Assembly (NCBI RefSeq): GCF_003330765.1
Contig: NZ_CP024903.1
Span: forward strand, 2,170,001-2,234,000
Source: Burkholderia pyrrocinia
Lineage (GTDB): Bacteria > Pseudomonadota > Gammaproteobacteria > Burkholderiales > Burkholderiaceae
DNA: 64,000 bases
Direction: 5' to 3'
Position numbers and translations under genes: made by a program. The notes beneath the pieces were generated by a model. The model ran no database searches and was not told the DNA's origin. It saw nothing but the letters and a program-made list of their open reading frames with translations. Shown one piece after another: positions 40,249 to 50,556 of this stretch (position 1 is the stretch's first letter; each line of letters starts with the position of its first letter).

Positions 40249-40297
40249 TGCTTCGCGACAATTGTTTTCAAGATGCGAGCCACTATACGGCGCCCAC

Positions 40298-40316
40298 GGT
40301 TCTACAATAGGGAACC
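40298..40316. promoter_or_regulatory. Inverted repeat around a -10-like box upstream of the MocR gene
   Basis: GGTTC (40298-40302) and GAACC (40312-40316) flank TACAAT (40303-40308), a good -10 match, 27 bases before the probable TTG start. This suggests autoregulation. The -35 region is not convincing. Confidence 0.4.
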
Positions 40317-40342
40317 ATTTCAATATTACTAGTAGGACCACT

Positions 40343-41866
40343 TTGGATACCGTGATCCTCGCCGACTGGCTCTCCACCCGCCTCGACCGCGGTTCGTCCG
40401 AGCCGATGTACCGGCAGTTGCTGCAGCAGATGCAGCAGGCCATCCTGACCGGTGAATTGGGGCCAGGAACAAAACTGCCGAGTTCGCGGACGCTCGCGGC
40501 CGACCTGTCGATCGCACGCAATACCGTGCTGCACGTGTACGACCAGTTGACGGCCGAAGGCTACGTGCTGACGACGACCGGCAGCGGCACCTACGTGGCC
40601 GATACGCGGCCGGACGCCGCCGCGATCCGCGTGCCGGGCGCCGCGCCGCCGCCGTCCGACGCCGGTGAGTCGCCGCTGCCGGACGCGCAGGGCAGCCTGT
40701 CGATGCGCGGCCGGCAACTGATCGAGCACGCGGGCGTGTCGCGGCGCCAGTGGGGCGCATTCATGCCGGGCGTGCCGGACGTGTCGGAATTTCCGAGCCG
40801 CACGTGGAGCCGCCTGCAGGCGCGGCTGTGGAAGGAAGCGAACCCCGAGCTGCTGACCTATGCGCCGGGCGGCGGCTACCGGCCGTTGCGGCGCGCGCTC
40901 GCCGATTACCTGCGCGTCGCGCGCTCGGTCAAATGCTCGCCGGACCAGGTGATCATCACGACGGGCATCCACCAGTCGATCGATCTCGCGGTGCGGCTGC
41001 TGTCCGACATCGGCGATCGTGCGTGGGTCGAGGAACCGTGCTACTGGGGCGTGCGCAGCGTCTTGCAGGCGACCGGCCTCACGCTCGCGCCGGTGCCGGT
41101 CGACCAGGAAGGGCTCGACCCGAGTGCCAGCGACATGCAGCATCCGCCGCGGCTCGTGCTCGTCACGCCGTCGCATCAGTACCCGCTCGGCATGGTGATG
41201 AGCCTCGCGCGGCGCCGGATGCTGCTCGAATACGCTCGCCAGCACCGCTGCTGGATCATCGAGGACGACTACGACAGCGAATTCCGCTACGGCAGCCGCC
41301 CGCTCGCATCGCTGCAGGGGCTCGACGACGGCGGCCGCGTGATCTACGTCGGCAGCCTCGGCAAGATGCTGTTCCCGGGCCTGCGGATGGGCTACATGGT
41401 CGTGCCCGAGCATCTGGTCGACACTTTCCGCACCGGGCTGTCGGAGCTGTATCGCGAGGGCCAGCTGATGCAGCAGGCCGTGCTCGCGGAATTCATCATG
41501 GACGGCCACCTGACTTCGCACGTCAGGCGGATGCGCACGCTGTACGGCGAGCGCCGGCAACTGATGATCGACGCGATCCGCGCGCGTTTCGGCGATGCGC
41601 TGCCCGTGATGGGCGACGAGGCCGGCCTGCATCTGGTGCTCGGCCTGCCCGACGCCTGCGACGATCGCGCGGTCACGCAGAGCGCGTTCGACGCGGGCGT
41701 GATCGTGCGCCCGCTCACCAGCTACTACAGCCGCCAGGACACGGCGCGACGGGGCCTGCTGCTCGGTTATGCGTGCGTCGCGCACGAAGGCATCGGCCCC
41801 GCCTTCGACACGCTCGCGAATACCATCGAGCAACATCTGCCGCAGCACGTCACGCGCGCGGCATAG
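40343..41866 (+). CDS. MocR-type regulator (GntR HTH fused to aminotransferase fold)
   Basis: About 507 residues. The N-terminal winged helix has MYRQLLQQMQQAILTGELGPG and LPSSRTLAADLSIARNTVLHVYDQL. A linker of some 60 residues leads to a class I aminotransferase-like PLP domain with YAPGGGYRPLRRALADYL, IEDDYDSEFRYGSRPLASLQG and VGSLGKMLFPGLRMGYMV. The lysine in SLGKMLFPG is the PLP anchor. The family includes PdxR, GabR and TauR. The TTG at 40343 is preferred since AGGA lies 5 bases upstream; the longer frame reads through the palindromic element. It is divergent from the ABC importer and the likely regulator of it. Confidence 0.9.
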   Translation: MDTVILADWLSTRLDRGSSEPMYRQLLQQMQQAILTGELGPGTKLPSSRTLAADLSIARNTVLHVYDQLTAEGYVLTTTGSGTYVADTRPDAAAIRVPGAAPPPSDAGESPLPDAQGSLSMRGRQLIEHAGVSRRQWGAFMPGVPDVSEFPSRTWSRLQARLWKEANPELLTYAPGGGYRPLRRALADYLRVARSVKCSPDQVIITTGIHQSIDLAVRLLSDIGDRAWVEEPCYWGVRSVLQATGLTLAPVPVDQEGLDPSASDMQHPPRLVLVTPSHQYPLGMVMSLARRRMLLEYARQHRCWIIEDDYDSEFRYGSRPLASLQGLDDGGRVIYVGSLGKMLFPGLRMGYMVVPEHLVDTFRTGLSELYREGQLMQQAVLAEFIMDGHLTSHVRRMRTLYGERRQLMIDAIRARFGDALPVMGDEAGLHLVLGLPDACDDRAVTQSAFDAGVIVRPLTSYYSRQDTARRGLLLGYACVAHEGIGPAFDTLANTIEQHLPQHVTRAA

Positions 41867-41893
41867 GGTTAGTCATACGCAGCGCCGCCCGCG

Positions 41894-42928
41894 TTACTGC
41901 GCGCTGCCCGCCCCGCGATCGAGTGACGCCGCGCGCACGGCTTCGCCGGGCTTCGTGAACACGCGCTGCCGCAATGCGGCGATCCGGGCGTCGCGATCCT
42001 GCGGCGACAGGCCGGCCGACTCGATCTGCGCACGCTGCGCCGCATAGTCCGCGTAGCGGCCCTGCCACGATGCGTCGTCCTGCTGCATCTGCGCGACGCG
42101 CGCGGCGGCCTCGGGCCCGAGCGTCTGCGTCAGTTGCGCGCGCATCGCATCGGGTGTCGCCCCGCTCTTCTGCAATTGCGCGATCTGGTCGATCGCGGCC
42201 CGCTGCCGGTCGACCCGCTGCTGCGCGGCGCGTTCGTCGGCCGGCATCTGCTGCTCCAGCGCCGCGAGCCGCTCGGCCTTCTGCGCATCCGTCAGCGTGC
42301 GATCCTGCGAGATCTTCAGCCGCGCGAGATCGTAGCGCTGCCGCCACTGCTCCGCGCCGAAGAACGGCTGGCTCCAGTCGCCGAGCGTGCGGTACGCGAT
42401 CGACGCGCGCTGGTCGAGTGCAAGCTGCAGCGCGCCCAGGTCGGACTTGTCGACCGCGCCGGCATCGCGCAATTTCGAGAGCGCGTCGAGATACGCGCGA
42501 TAGCGGTGCCACACGTCGAGCGCCTCGGCCTGCGCGACCGTGCCGTCGAGCTGCGCGGCGATCTCGCGCACGACGAACGCATCGAGCGCGGCCGCGCTCA
42601 GGTCGCTCTGCGCGGTCAGGCAGTAGTCGAAGAAATCGCGCACCGCGCGCGACTTCGCAAGATGGCCGCCGGCATCGAGCGGCAGCCGCGGCGCGCTGGA
42701 ACCGGCCAGCGACGACGGCAGGCCCGCGCTCGCGGGCACGGCCGCCTGCGGCGGTGCGGCAGCCATGCCGCCTGCCGCTACCGCATCCGGCGGCTCGCCG
42801 GCACCACCCGTGCCGCGATGCCATCCCGCACCGCTCCACATCGCGACGCCGGCGATCGCCGCCAGCCCCACGACACCGTAGACCACAGCGCGCCGCGCCA
42901 GCGGCGCGCGCCCTTCACGTGCCGTCAT
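41894..42928 (-). CDS. lifO: Lipase-specific foldase (lipase chaperone)
   Basis: 344 residues, the known length of Burkholderia Lif. It has a single N-terminal membrane anchor (AVVYGVVGLAAIAGVAMW), then a Pro/Ala-rich linker of about 50 residues. The helical folding domain starts with SRAVRDFFDYCLTAQSDLS, the Lif motif RxxFDY. Heat-like alpha-helical segments follow, with many Gln/Ala (for example LAALEQQMPADERAAQQRV). It folds LipA in the periplasm before type II secretion. It is 3 bases downstream of lipA on the same strand, so it is co-translated with its client. Confidence 0.96.
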   Translation of the reverse strand: MTAREGRAPLARRAVVYGVVGLAAIAGVAMWSGAGWHRGTGGAGEPPDAVAAGGMAAAPPQAAVPASAGLPSSLAGSSAPRLPLDAGGHLAKSRAVRDFFDYCLTAQSDLSAAALDAFVVREIAAQLDGTVAQAEALDVWHRYRAYLDALSKLRDAGAVDKSDLGALQLALDQRASIAYRTLGDWSQPFFGAEQWRQRYDLARLKISQDRTLTDAQKAERLAALEQQMPADERAAQQRVDRQRAAIDQIAQLQKSGATPDAMRAQLTQTLGPEAAARVAQMQQDDASWQGRYADYAAQRAQIESAGLSPQDRDARIAALRQRVFTKPGEAVRAASLDRGAGSAQ

Positions 42929-42931
42929 CGA

Positions 42932-44245
<1,314 letters not shown>

Positions 44246-46378
44246 CTATAGCTTCGCGCTCACGCGCAGCCATGCGGTACGGCCCGGCTCCATCACCGGC
44301 ACGTTCGCCGGATAGCCGAAGCCCGCGTTGCCGGCGAGGTTCAGGTGCTCGGTGTAGGCCTTGTTCAGCACGTTGTCGACGCCGACCGAGATCTGCACGG
44401 TCTTGCTGACGTTGTATTGCGTATGCAGCGACAGCACGCCGAATCCGGCGCTCGGGCCGAAGTCCTTGCCGACCACGTTGCCCTCATTCAGTGCATAGCG
44501 ATGCTGCGGCGCAACGATCCGCCACAGGCCGCCGGCCGACCATGCGCCGCGCGTGTATTCGAGCCCGATGCGCGCCTCGAGCGGCGGCATCTGCGGCAGC
44601 GGGTCGCCGCTCGCCACGTTGCGCCCCCACGCATACGCGAGCGACGTCTCGACGCGCAGCGGCGCAACCGGCCGCCACGCCACGCCTGCTTCGCCGCCCA
44701 TGATCTGCGCGTTGACGTTGGTCGCCTGCGTGGTCGGGCCCATCATGCCGGCCGCGTAGTTGAACAGGATGAAGTCCTGCACGTAACCCGCATATGCCGA
44801 CACCCACGCATCGAACCGGTCGCTCTTGTATTGCGCGCCGATGTCGAGCTGCGTGGTCTTTTCCGGCTGCACCGCCGAGAACGCGTTGACCGAACCGGCC
44901 GGCCCGCGCTTCGCGGAGAACAGCTCCCAGTAGTCGGGGTAGCGCTCCGCATGGCCGATCCCCGCGTACCACGTGACGGGCAGCGACGCGAGATCGCGCT
45001 CGTAGCGCACGAAGCCGCTCGGCAGCACGCGCGCTCGATCGTCGTCGAAGGTCGAATTCGGCTTGCTCGTCATCATGCCGCTCGTCGTCGCGCGCTTGTC
45101 GCGTGCGCTCGCATAGTCGATGCGCGCGCCGCCGATCACGCGCGACACGTCGCTCGCATACCACGTCAGCTCACCGAACGCGCCCGCGTTCCACATCGTC
45201 GCCTGCGCATCCCACGGCTGGTCGCCATAGTTCTGCCGCCCCATCGCGGAGCGTGAATCGAGCCGGTTCGATTGCGCGTCGACACCCGTCACGAGCTTGA
45301 ATGCGTCGCCGAAACGGAACGTCACGGCCGCGCGCGCGCCGAACGTGCGGCGCCGCACGTCGGCCGCCATCCGCATCGGCATGCTGCTGGTCGGGTCGGG
45401 CTGCCGCAACGTATAGTTATCCATCACGTGGTCGGCTTCGTTGTAGTACACGCGCGCCTCGATCCGGTCGAGCACGTCGCCGAGATGCCGCTTGTCGAAC
45501 GACAGGCCGAAGGTCTCGCGGCGGAACTGCGCGCCGTCCATCCCGCGGCCCGCGTAGCGCGCATAGCCGTCGCCGGTGCCGGCGGTCAGCTCGACGCGCG
45601 TGTGGTCGTCGGGCGTCCAGCCGAGCGCCGCATCGGCGTTCCACTTGTCCCACTGCGACGGCACGGTGTTGCCGTTGCCGTCCTTGTAGTCCTGCGAATG
45701 CGCGTGGTTCGCGGTCACGCGGCCATAGACGTCCGGCGTGCCGGCCGTCACGTCGATGTTCTGGTCGTTGCGGCCGAACGACCCGCCGACCAGACTGCCG
45801 TCGAAGCGCATGCCGGGACGCTCGAAACGCGGCGTCACGCGCTCGAACAGCACGGTGCCGGCCGACGCGCCGGGGCCGTACAGCACGGTCTGCGGCCCTT
45901 TCACGACGGTGACCTTGTCATAGCTTTCCGGCGCGATGTACGAAGTCGGCGCATCCATCCGGTTCGGGCATGCGCCGAGCGTCGGCATCCCGTTCGCCAG
46001 GATGTTCAGCCGCGAGCCGAACATCCCGCGCAGCACGGGGTCGCCGTTCGTGCCGCCGCTGCGGATCGACGTGAAGCCGGGGATCGTTTTCAGGTAATCC
46101 GCGCCGTCGCTGGCGGGCAGCGGCTGGCGCGGTGCCTTCGGGTCCGTGACGACGACGAGCGGCGTCGTCAGCGGCGACGCGACGACCTCGACGGGCGGCA
46201 GCAGCAGGGCCGCGTCGTCCGCAGGCGCGCCGGCCGCGCGCGCCGTTTCGGCCGCGGCGGCGCTCGCCGCCATGGCGCCCGCAGCCAGCGCGGGAACGGT
46301 AAGTTTCAGCATCCGCGGCACGCGCCGCGCACAGGCATTGCGTGACGCCCGCGGCGCACGCAACTGGAAATTGGTCAT
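44246..46378 (-). CDS. TonB-dependent outer-membrane receptor, copper (OprC/NosA) type
   Basis: 710 residues. An N-terminal signal region (MLKLTVPALAAGAMAASAAA) follows a 22-residue Arg-rich extension. The plug domain has YLKTIPGFTSIRSGGTNGDP and RLNILANGMPTLGACPNRMDAPTSY, with cysteine and methionines typical of the copper-receptor family. TVVKGPQTVLYGPGASAGTVLFER follows. The 22-strand barrel ends GRTAWLRVSAKL with a small polar-hydrophobic C-terminus. It imports copper with TonB energy. The start at 46378 is used; 46312 (MLKL) is an alternative. The DUF2946 gene lies just upstream on the same strand. Confidence 0.88.
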   Translation of the reverse strand: MTNFQLRAPRASRNACARRVPRMLKLTVPALAAGAMAASAAAAETARAAGAPADDAALLLPPVEVVASPLTTPLVVVTDPKAPRQPLPASDGADYLKTIPGFTSIRSGGTNGDPVLRGMFGSRLNILANGMPTLGACPNRMDAPTSYIAPESYDKVTVVKGPQTVLYGPGASAGTVLFERVTPRFERPGMRFDGSLVGGSFGRNDQNIDVTAGTPDVYGRVTANHAHSQDYKDGNGNTVPSQWDKWNADAALGWTPDDHTRVELTAGTGDGYARYAGRGMDGAQFRRETFGLSFDKRHLGDVLDRIEARVYYNEADHVMDNYTLRQPDPTSSMPMRMAADVRRRTFGARAAVTFRFGDAFKLVTGVDAQSNRLDSRSAMGRQNYGDQPWDAQATMWNAGAFGELTWYASDVSRVIGGARIDYASARDKRATTSGMMTSKPNSTFDDDRARVLPSGFVRYERDLASLPVTWYAGIGHAERYPDYWELFSAKRGPAGSVNAFSAVQPEKTTQLDIGAQYKSDRFDAWVSAYAGYVQDFILFNYAAGMMGPTTQATNVNAQIMGGEAGVAWRPVAPLRVETSLAYAWGRNVASGDPLPQMPPLEARIGLEYTRGAWSAGGLWRIVAPQHRYALNEGNVVGKDFGPSAGFGVLSLHTQYNVSKTVQISVGVDNVLNKAYTEHLNLAGNAGFGYPANVPVMEPGRTAWLRVSAKL

Positions 46379-46461
46379 GATCGAAAGCCCGAGTGACGCC
46401 CTCCACGCGGCCGCGACGGGCCGCACGGATATCGGCGGTGGAAAGAACGGAAAAAAGCGCG

Positions 46462-46830
46462 TCAGGCGCGCTCGGGCGGTGCGCGTGGATACGCGCGCGG
46501 ATAGCGGTTGGCGCGCGCCGCGACGGCAAGCGGCGCGGCGGCGGAAACCGAAACGACGGAAACGGAACCGAACGACGCGGCGGCAGGCGCGCCGATCACT
46601 GGACTGTGTGCGAAGAAGCCGCAGTAGCCGCACGCATCGAGATGCAGCGCATGATCGTGCATGCGGCCCGCGTCGGGCGACCGATGCGCGCCATGCTCTG
46701 CACTGCAGACGATCGCGTCGGGCGTGGCCGCCTGTGCGATGCGCCACTGCGACACCAGCGGCGCCGCGATCGCGAACCAGATCGCGAGCACGCCAAGCCA
46801 GGCGGTCAGGTGACGATGTCGGTGCAGCAT
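46462..46830 (-). CDS. DUF2946 small membrane/periplasmic protein
   Basis: 122 residues. An N-terminal membrane helix (LTAWLGVLAIWFAIAAPLVS) precedes a periplasmic part rich in His and Cys: CSAEHGAHR, MHDHALHLDACGYCGFFAHS. The CxxC and multiple His suggest metal binding and match DUF2946, which often accompanies copper-related TonB receptors. A second hydrophobic stretch lies near SFGSVSVVSVSAAAPLAVAA. The ATG at 46830 (MLHRH) is used; a TTG four codons earlier is possible. It ends 83 bases before the receptor gene on the same strand. Confidence 0.8.
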   Translation of the reverse strand: MLHRHRHLTAWLGVLAIWFAIAAPLVSQWRIAQAATPDAIVCSAEHGAHRSPDAGRMHDHALHLDACGYCGFFAHSPVIGAPAAASFGSVSVVSVSAAAPLAVAARANRYPRAYPRAPPERA

Positions 46831-46920
46831 GCGCGGCGGCAAGTAAGCGGAATGTAAAAACAGCCGAGATGTTACAGAATGTTCGCCGCGCTGACCAGCC
46901 GCACATGACGGTAAACGGAC

Positions 46921-46958
46921 CGGGGGCGCATGGTTGTCAACACAACCATGCGCCCCCG
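46921..46958. terminator. 17-bp perfect hairpin between cytochrome b561 and the copper cassette
   Basis: CGGGGGCGCATGGTTGT (46921-46937) is exactly complementary to 46942-46958 around a 4-base loop. It sits 28 bases after the b561 stop. On minus a short TTTA occurs after the stem, so partial termination of b561 is likely. Confidence 0.65.
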
Positions 46959-46986
46959 CCTGCCGTGCGCTTGCGGAGCGCGGCGA

Positions 46987-47523
46987 TCAGGGCGCCATGC
47001 GTCGCAGCACGTCGTCGCGCCGGACGAAATGATGGTAGAGCGCGGCCAGCGCATGCAGGCCGATCACGAAGTAGAACGCGTTGCCGATCAGCTCGTGTGC
47101 TCCCTTGATCGTCGGCTGCAGCGCCTTGTCGGGGCCGAACAGCGTGAACGACACGCCGAGCCAGTCGAGCGACACCGGCTTGCCGCTCATGTTGATCATC
47201 ATGATGCCGAGCAGCGGCTGCGCGATGATGAAGACGTAGAGCGCGACATGCGCGAGCTTCGAGAGCCAGCGCAGCAGCGCCGCCTGCGGAATGGCTTGCG
47301 GCACGCGGCTGACGACCCGCCACAGCACGCGCAGCACCGACAGCACGAGCACGAACGTACCCGCGGTGAGGTGCACGTTCATCCAAAACACACGGCTGTC
47401 GCTGCCTTTCGGCCCGCGGATCTCGATGGCCAGGTAGGCCAGCGCCACCAGCAGGAAGATGGCCCAGTGGAAGAAGATCGCGGGCGAGCTGTAGCGCGTC
47501 TGTTTCGCGAGGATGTTTCTCAT
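46987..47523 (-). CDS. Cytochrome b561
   Basis: 178 residues with four membrane helices. It transfers electrons, probably between quinol and acceptors such as superoxide. Haem-ligand histidines are visible in SSPAIFFHWAIFLLVALAYLA (helix 1), NVHLTAGTFVLVLSVLRVLWR (helix 2), KGAHELIGNAFYFVIGLHALAALYHHFV (later helices). The C-terminal HHFVRRDDVLRRM is typical of the CybB family. The ATG at 47523 places MRNILAKQTRYSS before helix 1. It is upstream of the copper cassette on the same strand. Confidence 0.93.
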   Translation of the reverse strand: MRNILAKQTRYSSPAIFFHWAIFLLVALAYLAIEIRGPKGSDSRVFWMNVHLTAGTFVLVLSVLRVLWRVVSRVPQAIPQAALLRWLSKLAHVALYVFIIAQPLLGIMMINMSGKPVSLDWLGVSFTLFGPDKALQPTIKGAHELIGNAFYFVIGLHALAALYHHFVRRDDVLRRMAP

Positions 47524-47742
47524 GCGTGGTCTCGTGTTGTATGCGGGGAGGGGCGCATGCCGCAACCGGCCGGCACCCGGCAGAGCTGCCACGATTGTAG
47601 CCGCACGGGCGTCCGGTTTTGTGCGATGCGCTCAAATATCCGACGAATCGTCAACGCGCGTGGCCGGCATATGGAAAATCCGCATCGCGCGCCCGGACGG
47701 CTGTGGCACGATGAAGCTTTGGTGCGACGGCGCGCGGGCATC

Positions 47743-48381
47743 ATGAGCAAAGCGTTCTTCGTTGCGGCCTACCGGCTGACCGCCGCGTTGCTCGCGGTGT
47801 CCACCACGCTGCACAGTGTCGCCGACTACTGGCGCCTGCCGAACTTTCATCTCGGTAACTTCCTCAGCTACTTCACGCAACTGAGCAGCCTCTATGCGGC
47901 CGCGATGCTGGCCGCGGGGCTCTGGCGCATCGCGCGCCCCGGCTCGGCCCGCTACGAATCGATGCGCGGCGCCGCCGTGCTGTACGTGCTGATCACCGCG
48001 ATCGTGTACGAACTCCTGCTCGCGCGGCTCGATGCGCTGCGCCACATCACACCGGCGTTCAACAACTGGGTGCTGCACCGGATCGTGCCGGTTGTCATGC
48101 TGTGCGACTGGCTGTACGTGGAGCCGCGCTCGCCGATCCCGCGGCGCAGCGCGTTCGCGTGGCTCGGTTTTCCGGTCGTCTATCTCGGCTATACGCTCGT
48201 GCGCGGCGCGCTGGAGAACTGGTATCCCTACCCGTTCGTCGATCCGCGGCCGCACGGCTACCTGCCGGTCGCGATCCAGTGCTCGTTGATCGCGCTCGGC
48301 GCGGCGGCGCTCGCACTGGGCATCCGCTGGCTCGGCAATCACGCGAGACAGTCCGGCACCGCGACGCTCAAGGAAGGTTGA
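47743..48381 (+). CDS. Pr6Pr-family integral membrane protein
   Basis: 212 residues with six hydrophobic helices. The pattern includes HLGNFLSYFTQLSSLYAAAM, then NNWVLHRIVPVVMLCDWLYVEP and GYTLVRGALENWYPYPFVDP, characteristic of the Pr6Pr/FAR-17a-like group. HSVADYW and the FTxLS motif are conserved. No enzyme activity is assigned. It is divergent from cytochrome b561 with a 219-base gap and convergent with the M23 lipoprotein. Confidence 0.82.
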   Translation: MSKAFFVAAYRLTAALLAVSTTLHSVADYWRLPNFHLGNFLSYFTQLSSLYAAAMLAAGLWRIARPGSARYESMRGAAVLYVLITAIVYELLLARLDALRHITPAFNNWVLHRIVPVVMLCDWLYVEPRSPIPRRSAFAWLGFPVVYLGYTLVRGALENWYPYPFVDPRPHGYLPVAIQCSLIALGAAALALGIRWLGNHARQSGTATLKEG

Positions 48382-48439
48382 AGGCGGACGAAGGCGGGAG
48401 CGTGTGCGCCGCCCGGCGCACACGTGGCGGTGCGGGTTG

Positions 48440-49174
48440 TCAGCCGCCGTTGCGCGGCAGGAAGTTCAGCGGATCGACGACCTTGCCGTTCTGGCGGACT
48501 TCGAACTCGAACGTCGAACGGCCGCTCGCGTCGGTGCCCATCTCGGCGACCGGCTGGCCCTGGCGCACCGCGTCGCCTTCGTTGACAAGCAGCTTGCCGT
48601 TGTGCCCGTAGGCCGTGATGAGCCCGTTGTCGTGCTTCAGGATCACGAGCGGGCCGTAGGCCTTGACGCCGGACCCGGCATAAACCACGCGCCCGTTCGC
48701 CGCGGCCCGCACCGAATGGTCGGGCCCGGATGCGGCGATTACGAGGCCGCGCGTCTTGCCGGCCGTAAACGGCGCCGCGACGACACCCGTGGCCGGCCAT
48801 GCGAGCGAGCCCGGCTGCGCGGCCGCCGCGGGAGACTGCCCGAGCGACGTCGCGGCGGGCGGCGGCGCGACGCGCAGCACCTGGCCAGGCGACACGGCAT
48901 CGGTAGGCGCCATGTGATTCCAGCTGGCCAGGTCCTGCACGCGCTGCCCGTAGGCGCCCGCGATGCCTGCGAGCGTATCGCCCGGGTTCACGCGGTAATA
49001 GCCGGCGATCACGCCCGGCGTTGCGGCCGACATCGGTGTCGACTGGCGCGCCGGCTGCCAGTTGTCGGTCCACGGCGTCATCGTACAGCCCGACAGCGCG
49101 ACGGCCGCGGCGACGAGCGCCGCCTGCGGCAGCCAGCGCGTCAGCGCGTCATGGATGGGAATATTTTCTCTCAA
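48440..49174 (-). CDS. LysM/M23-peptidase lipoprotein (NlpD-like)
   Basis: About 244 residues. The start is a TTG at 49174 with GGGAGG 5 bases upstream; no ATG in frame fits before the signal. The signal ends ALSGCTMTP, a lipobox, so the protein is an outer-membrane lipoprotein. A LysM domain follows (GYYRVNPGDTLAGIAGAYGQ to VSPGQVLRVAPPP). The C-terminal M23 domain has GVKAYGPLVILKHDNGLITAYGHN and STFEFEVRQNGKVVDPLNFL; the metal HxxxD site appears incomplete, as in EnvC/NlpD activators of cell-wall amidases. It is probably a regulator of daughter-cell separation. Confidence 0.88.
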   Translation of the reverse strand: MRENIPIHDALTRWLPQAALVAAAVALSGCTMTPWTDNWQPARQSTPMSAATPGVIAGYYRVNPGDTLAGIAGAYGQRVQDLASWNHMAPTDAVSPGQVLRVAPPPAATSLGQSPAAAAQPGSLAWPATGVVAAPFTAGKTRGLVIAASGPDHSVRAAANGRVVYAGSGVKAYGPLVILKHDNGLITAYGHNGKLLVNEGDAVRQGQPVAEMGTDASGRSTFEFEVRQNGKVVDPLNFLPRNGG

Positions 49175-49578
49175 GGGTCCTCCCGGATTTGCGTCGTGGC
49201 GCCGCCCACCGCCCTCCGGCGCGCGACGCACGATGTCCGGCCGTACGGCCGGATCAACCAGTATCCGACCGCTCTCGCGGCCGTCAGTTTCCACAGCGGA
49301 ACGTCGGCGCGAACGGGCTCACCGGCCCCTTTCGCACATCGTTCCGATCGGCAAAGATACCATTTGTCGCGGTCAGGACCGCGACAGGCGCCTGATCCGG
49401 CAACAATCTTGCGCCGCCGCAGGGGTGTGCCGGCGGCCTGCGAGCCGCGCCGCGCGGGCCGCCCGGCGGATCTTGCCGCATTCGCCCCGGCCGCGTCGGC
49501 CCCGTCACCGCCCCGCCGCGATCGCCGCCTATACTCGGTGATGCGCAGCGCGATCCAACGACAACGAGGAGCATGACA

Positions 49579-49899
49579 ATGAACAACGCGACGTTTCTTT
49601 CCGTGCAGCTCAACGCCGACGATTTCGCCGGTTCCAGCGGCCTGGTCGAATTGCTCAACCGGCACCTGCTGTTCGCGACCGACGTCGCCGAAGCGGCCGA
49701 TGCGCTCGTCCAGCTGGCGAGCGTCGCGCACCTGACGGGCGCCACGCGCCACAGCGTCGAGTTGCCGGTCCTCGCCATCGAACGGCTGCGCGACGCGCTC
49801 GACACGCTGAGCGGCTACGACGAAACGTGGCTGCAGGTGCTGGAACCGGCCGAAGCGCTGTTCCGGGATATCGGGCGCGGCAGGCGCCCGCTGCACTGA
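49579..49899 (+). CDS. Small conserved helical protein, function unknown
   Basis: 106 residues beginning MNNATFLSVQLNADDFAG. The sequence is rich in Leu/Ala helices: GLVELLNRHLLFATDVAEAADALVQLASVA and VLAIERLRDALDTLSGYDE. No signal peptide or metal motif is seen. GAGGAG lies 7 bases before the ATG at 49579, so this start is favoured over the ATG two codons earlier. I do not recognise a family. A perfect 19-bp hairpin follows the gene. Confidence 0.7.
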   Translation: MNNATFLSVQLNADDFAGSSGLVELLNRHLLFATDVAEAADALVQLASVAHLTGATRHSVELPVLAIERLRDALDTLSGYDETWLQVLEPAEALFRDIGRGRRPLH

Positions 49900-49927
49900 C
49901 CGCCGGCGCGTCACGCGCCGCCAATGA

Positions 49928-49968
49928 AAACAGCCCGTCGTTCCGCATGGCGGAACGACGGGCTGTTT
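49928..49968. terminator. 19-bp bidirectional terminator
   Basis: AAACAGCCCGTCGTTCCGC (49928-49946) and its exact complement (49950-49968) form a perfect stem with a 3-base loop. Terminal AAA/TTT on each side serves both strands. It lies between two convergent genes, the small helical protein gene and the DUF4148 gene. Confidence 0.9.
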
Positions 49969-50011
49969 GTACTACAGGGGGTCGGATCTGGCCGCCAAGG
50001 CGGCCGTGCCA

Positions 50012-50356
50012 TTAACGACCCTTGTAGACCGGTGCGCCGTCAGCGATACGCTTGACTTGCCAGCCGGTCTTTGCCGCGGCCGGTACGCCCGATTCCTGCG
50101 CGGCGGCCGGTTGCGCGCCATAGCCGGTCGTGTCGGCGGCGGCGACGTTCTGTTGCGGGTTCACACGGGCTTCAGCAGCCTGGATGCCTTCCGGGTAGTT
50201 CGTACGGTCGCTGCCCAGCTTGTAGCCGGCCTGTTGCACGGCGACCAGCTCGGCCTTCACCTGCGCACGGGTGACGGGTGCGTTCTGTTGGGCGAACGAG
50301 ACGGCGGGAACGGCGAGGACAGCAGCTGCAGCGAACGTTGCGATCAGCGATTTCAT
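50012..50356 (-). CDS. Secreted DUF4148 protein
   Basis: 114 residues. The signal peptide MKSLIATFAAAAVLAVPAVS ends FAQ. The short mature part contains VTRAQVKAELVAVQQAGYKLG, the conserved DUF4148 motif widespread as many paralogues in Burkholderia. NYPEGIQAAEARV follows and a Gln/Ala-rich tail ends VYKGR. The role is unknown, probably periplasmic. GGAGG lies 5 bases before the ATG. It has its own promoter space, 200 bases after gnd. Confidence 0.9.
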   Translation of the reverse strand: MKSLIATFAAAAVLAVPAVSFAQQNAPVTRAQVKAELVAVQQAGYKLGSDRTNYPEGIQAAEARVNPQQNVAAADTTGYGAQPAAAQESGVPAAAKTGWQVKRIADGAPVYKGR

Positions 50357-50556
50357 GATTACCTCCGGGATTTTTTTGCTCCGCCGCACACACCATGTCT
50401 GCAGCGATGGAACAGAGTTTAGTCCCGGGAGCACCTAGGGAAAACCATGAAAGAACGAAAACACTGTTTCCCCGGAGCCAACAATGTCGGCATCCGGGAC
50501 AGAAAAACCCTACTCAAAGAATAGATTTTCGCAACAATGCGGCCCTCGCGGGCGAG

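Noticed and set aside
39980..40342. N-terminal extension of the MocR gene through the palindromic element
   Set aside because: The extension is translated from repeat DNA, has no homology to MocR N-termini, and a TTG with AGGA lies exactly before the HTH domain.
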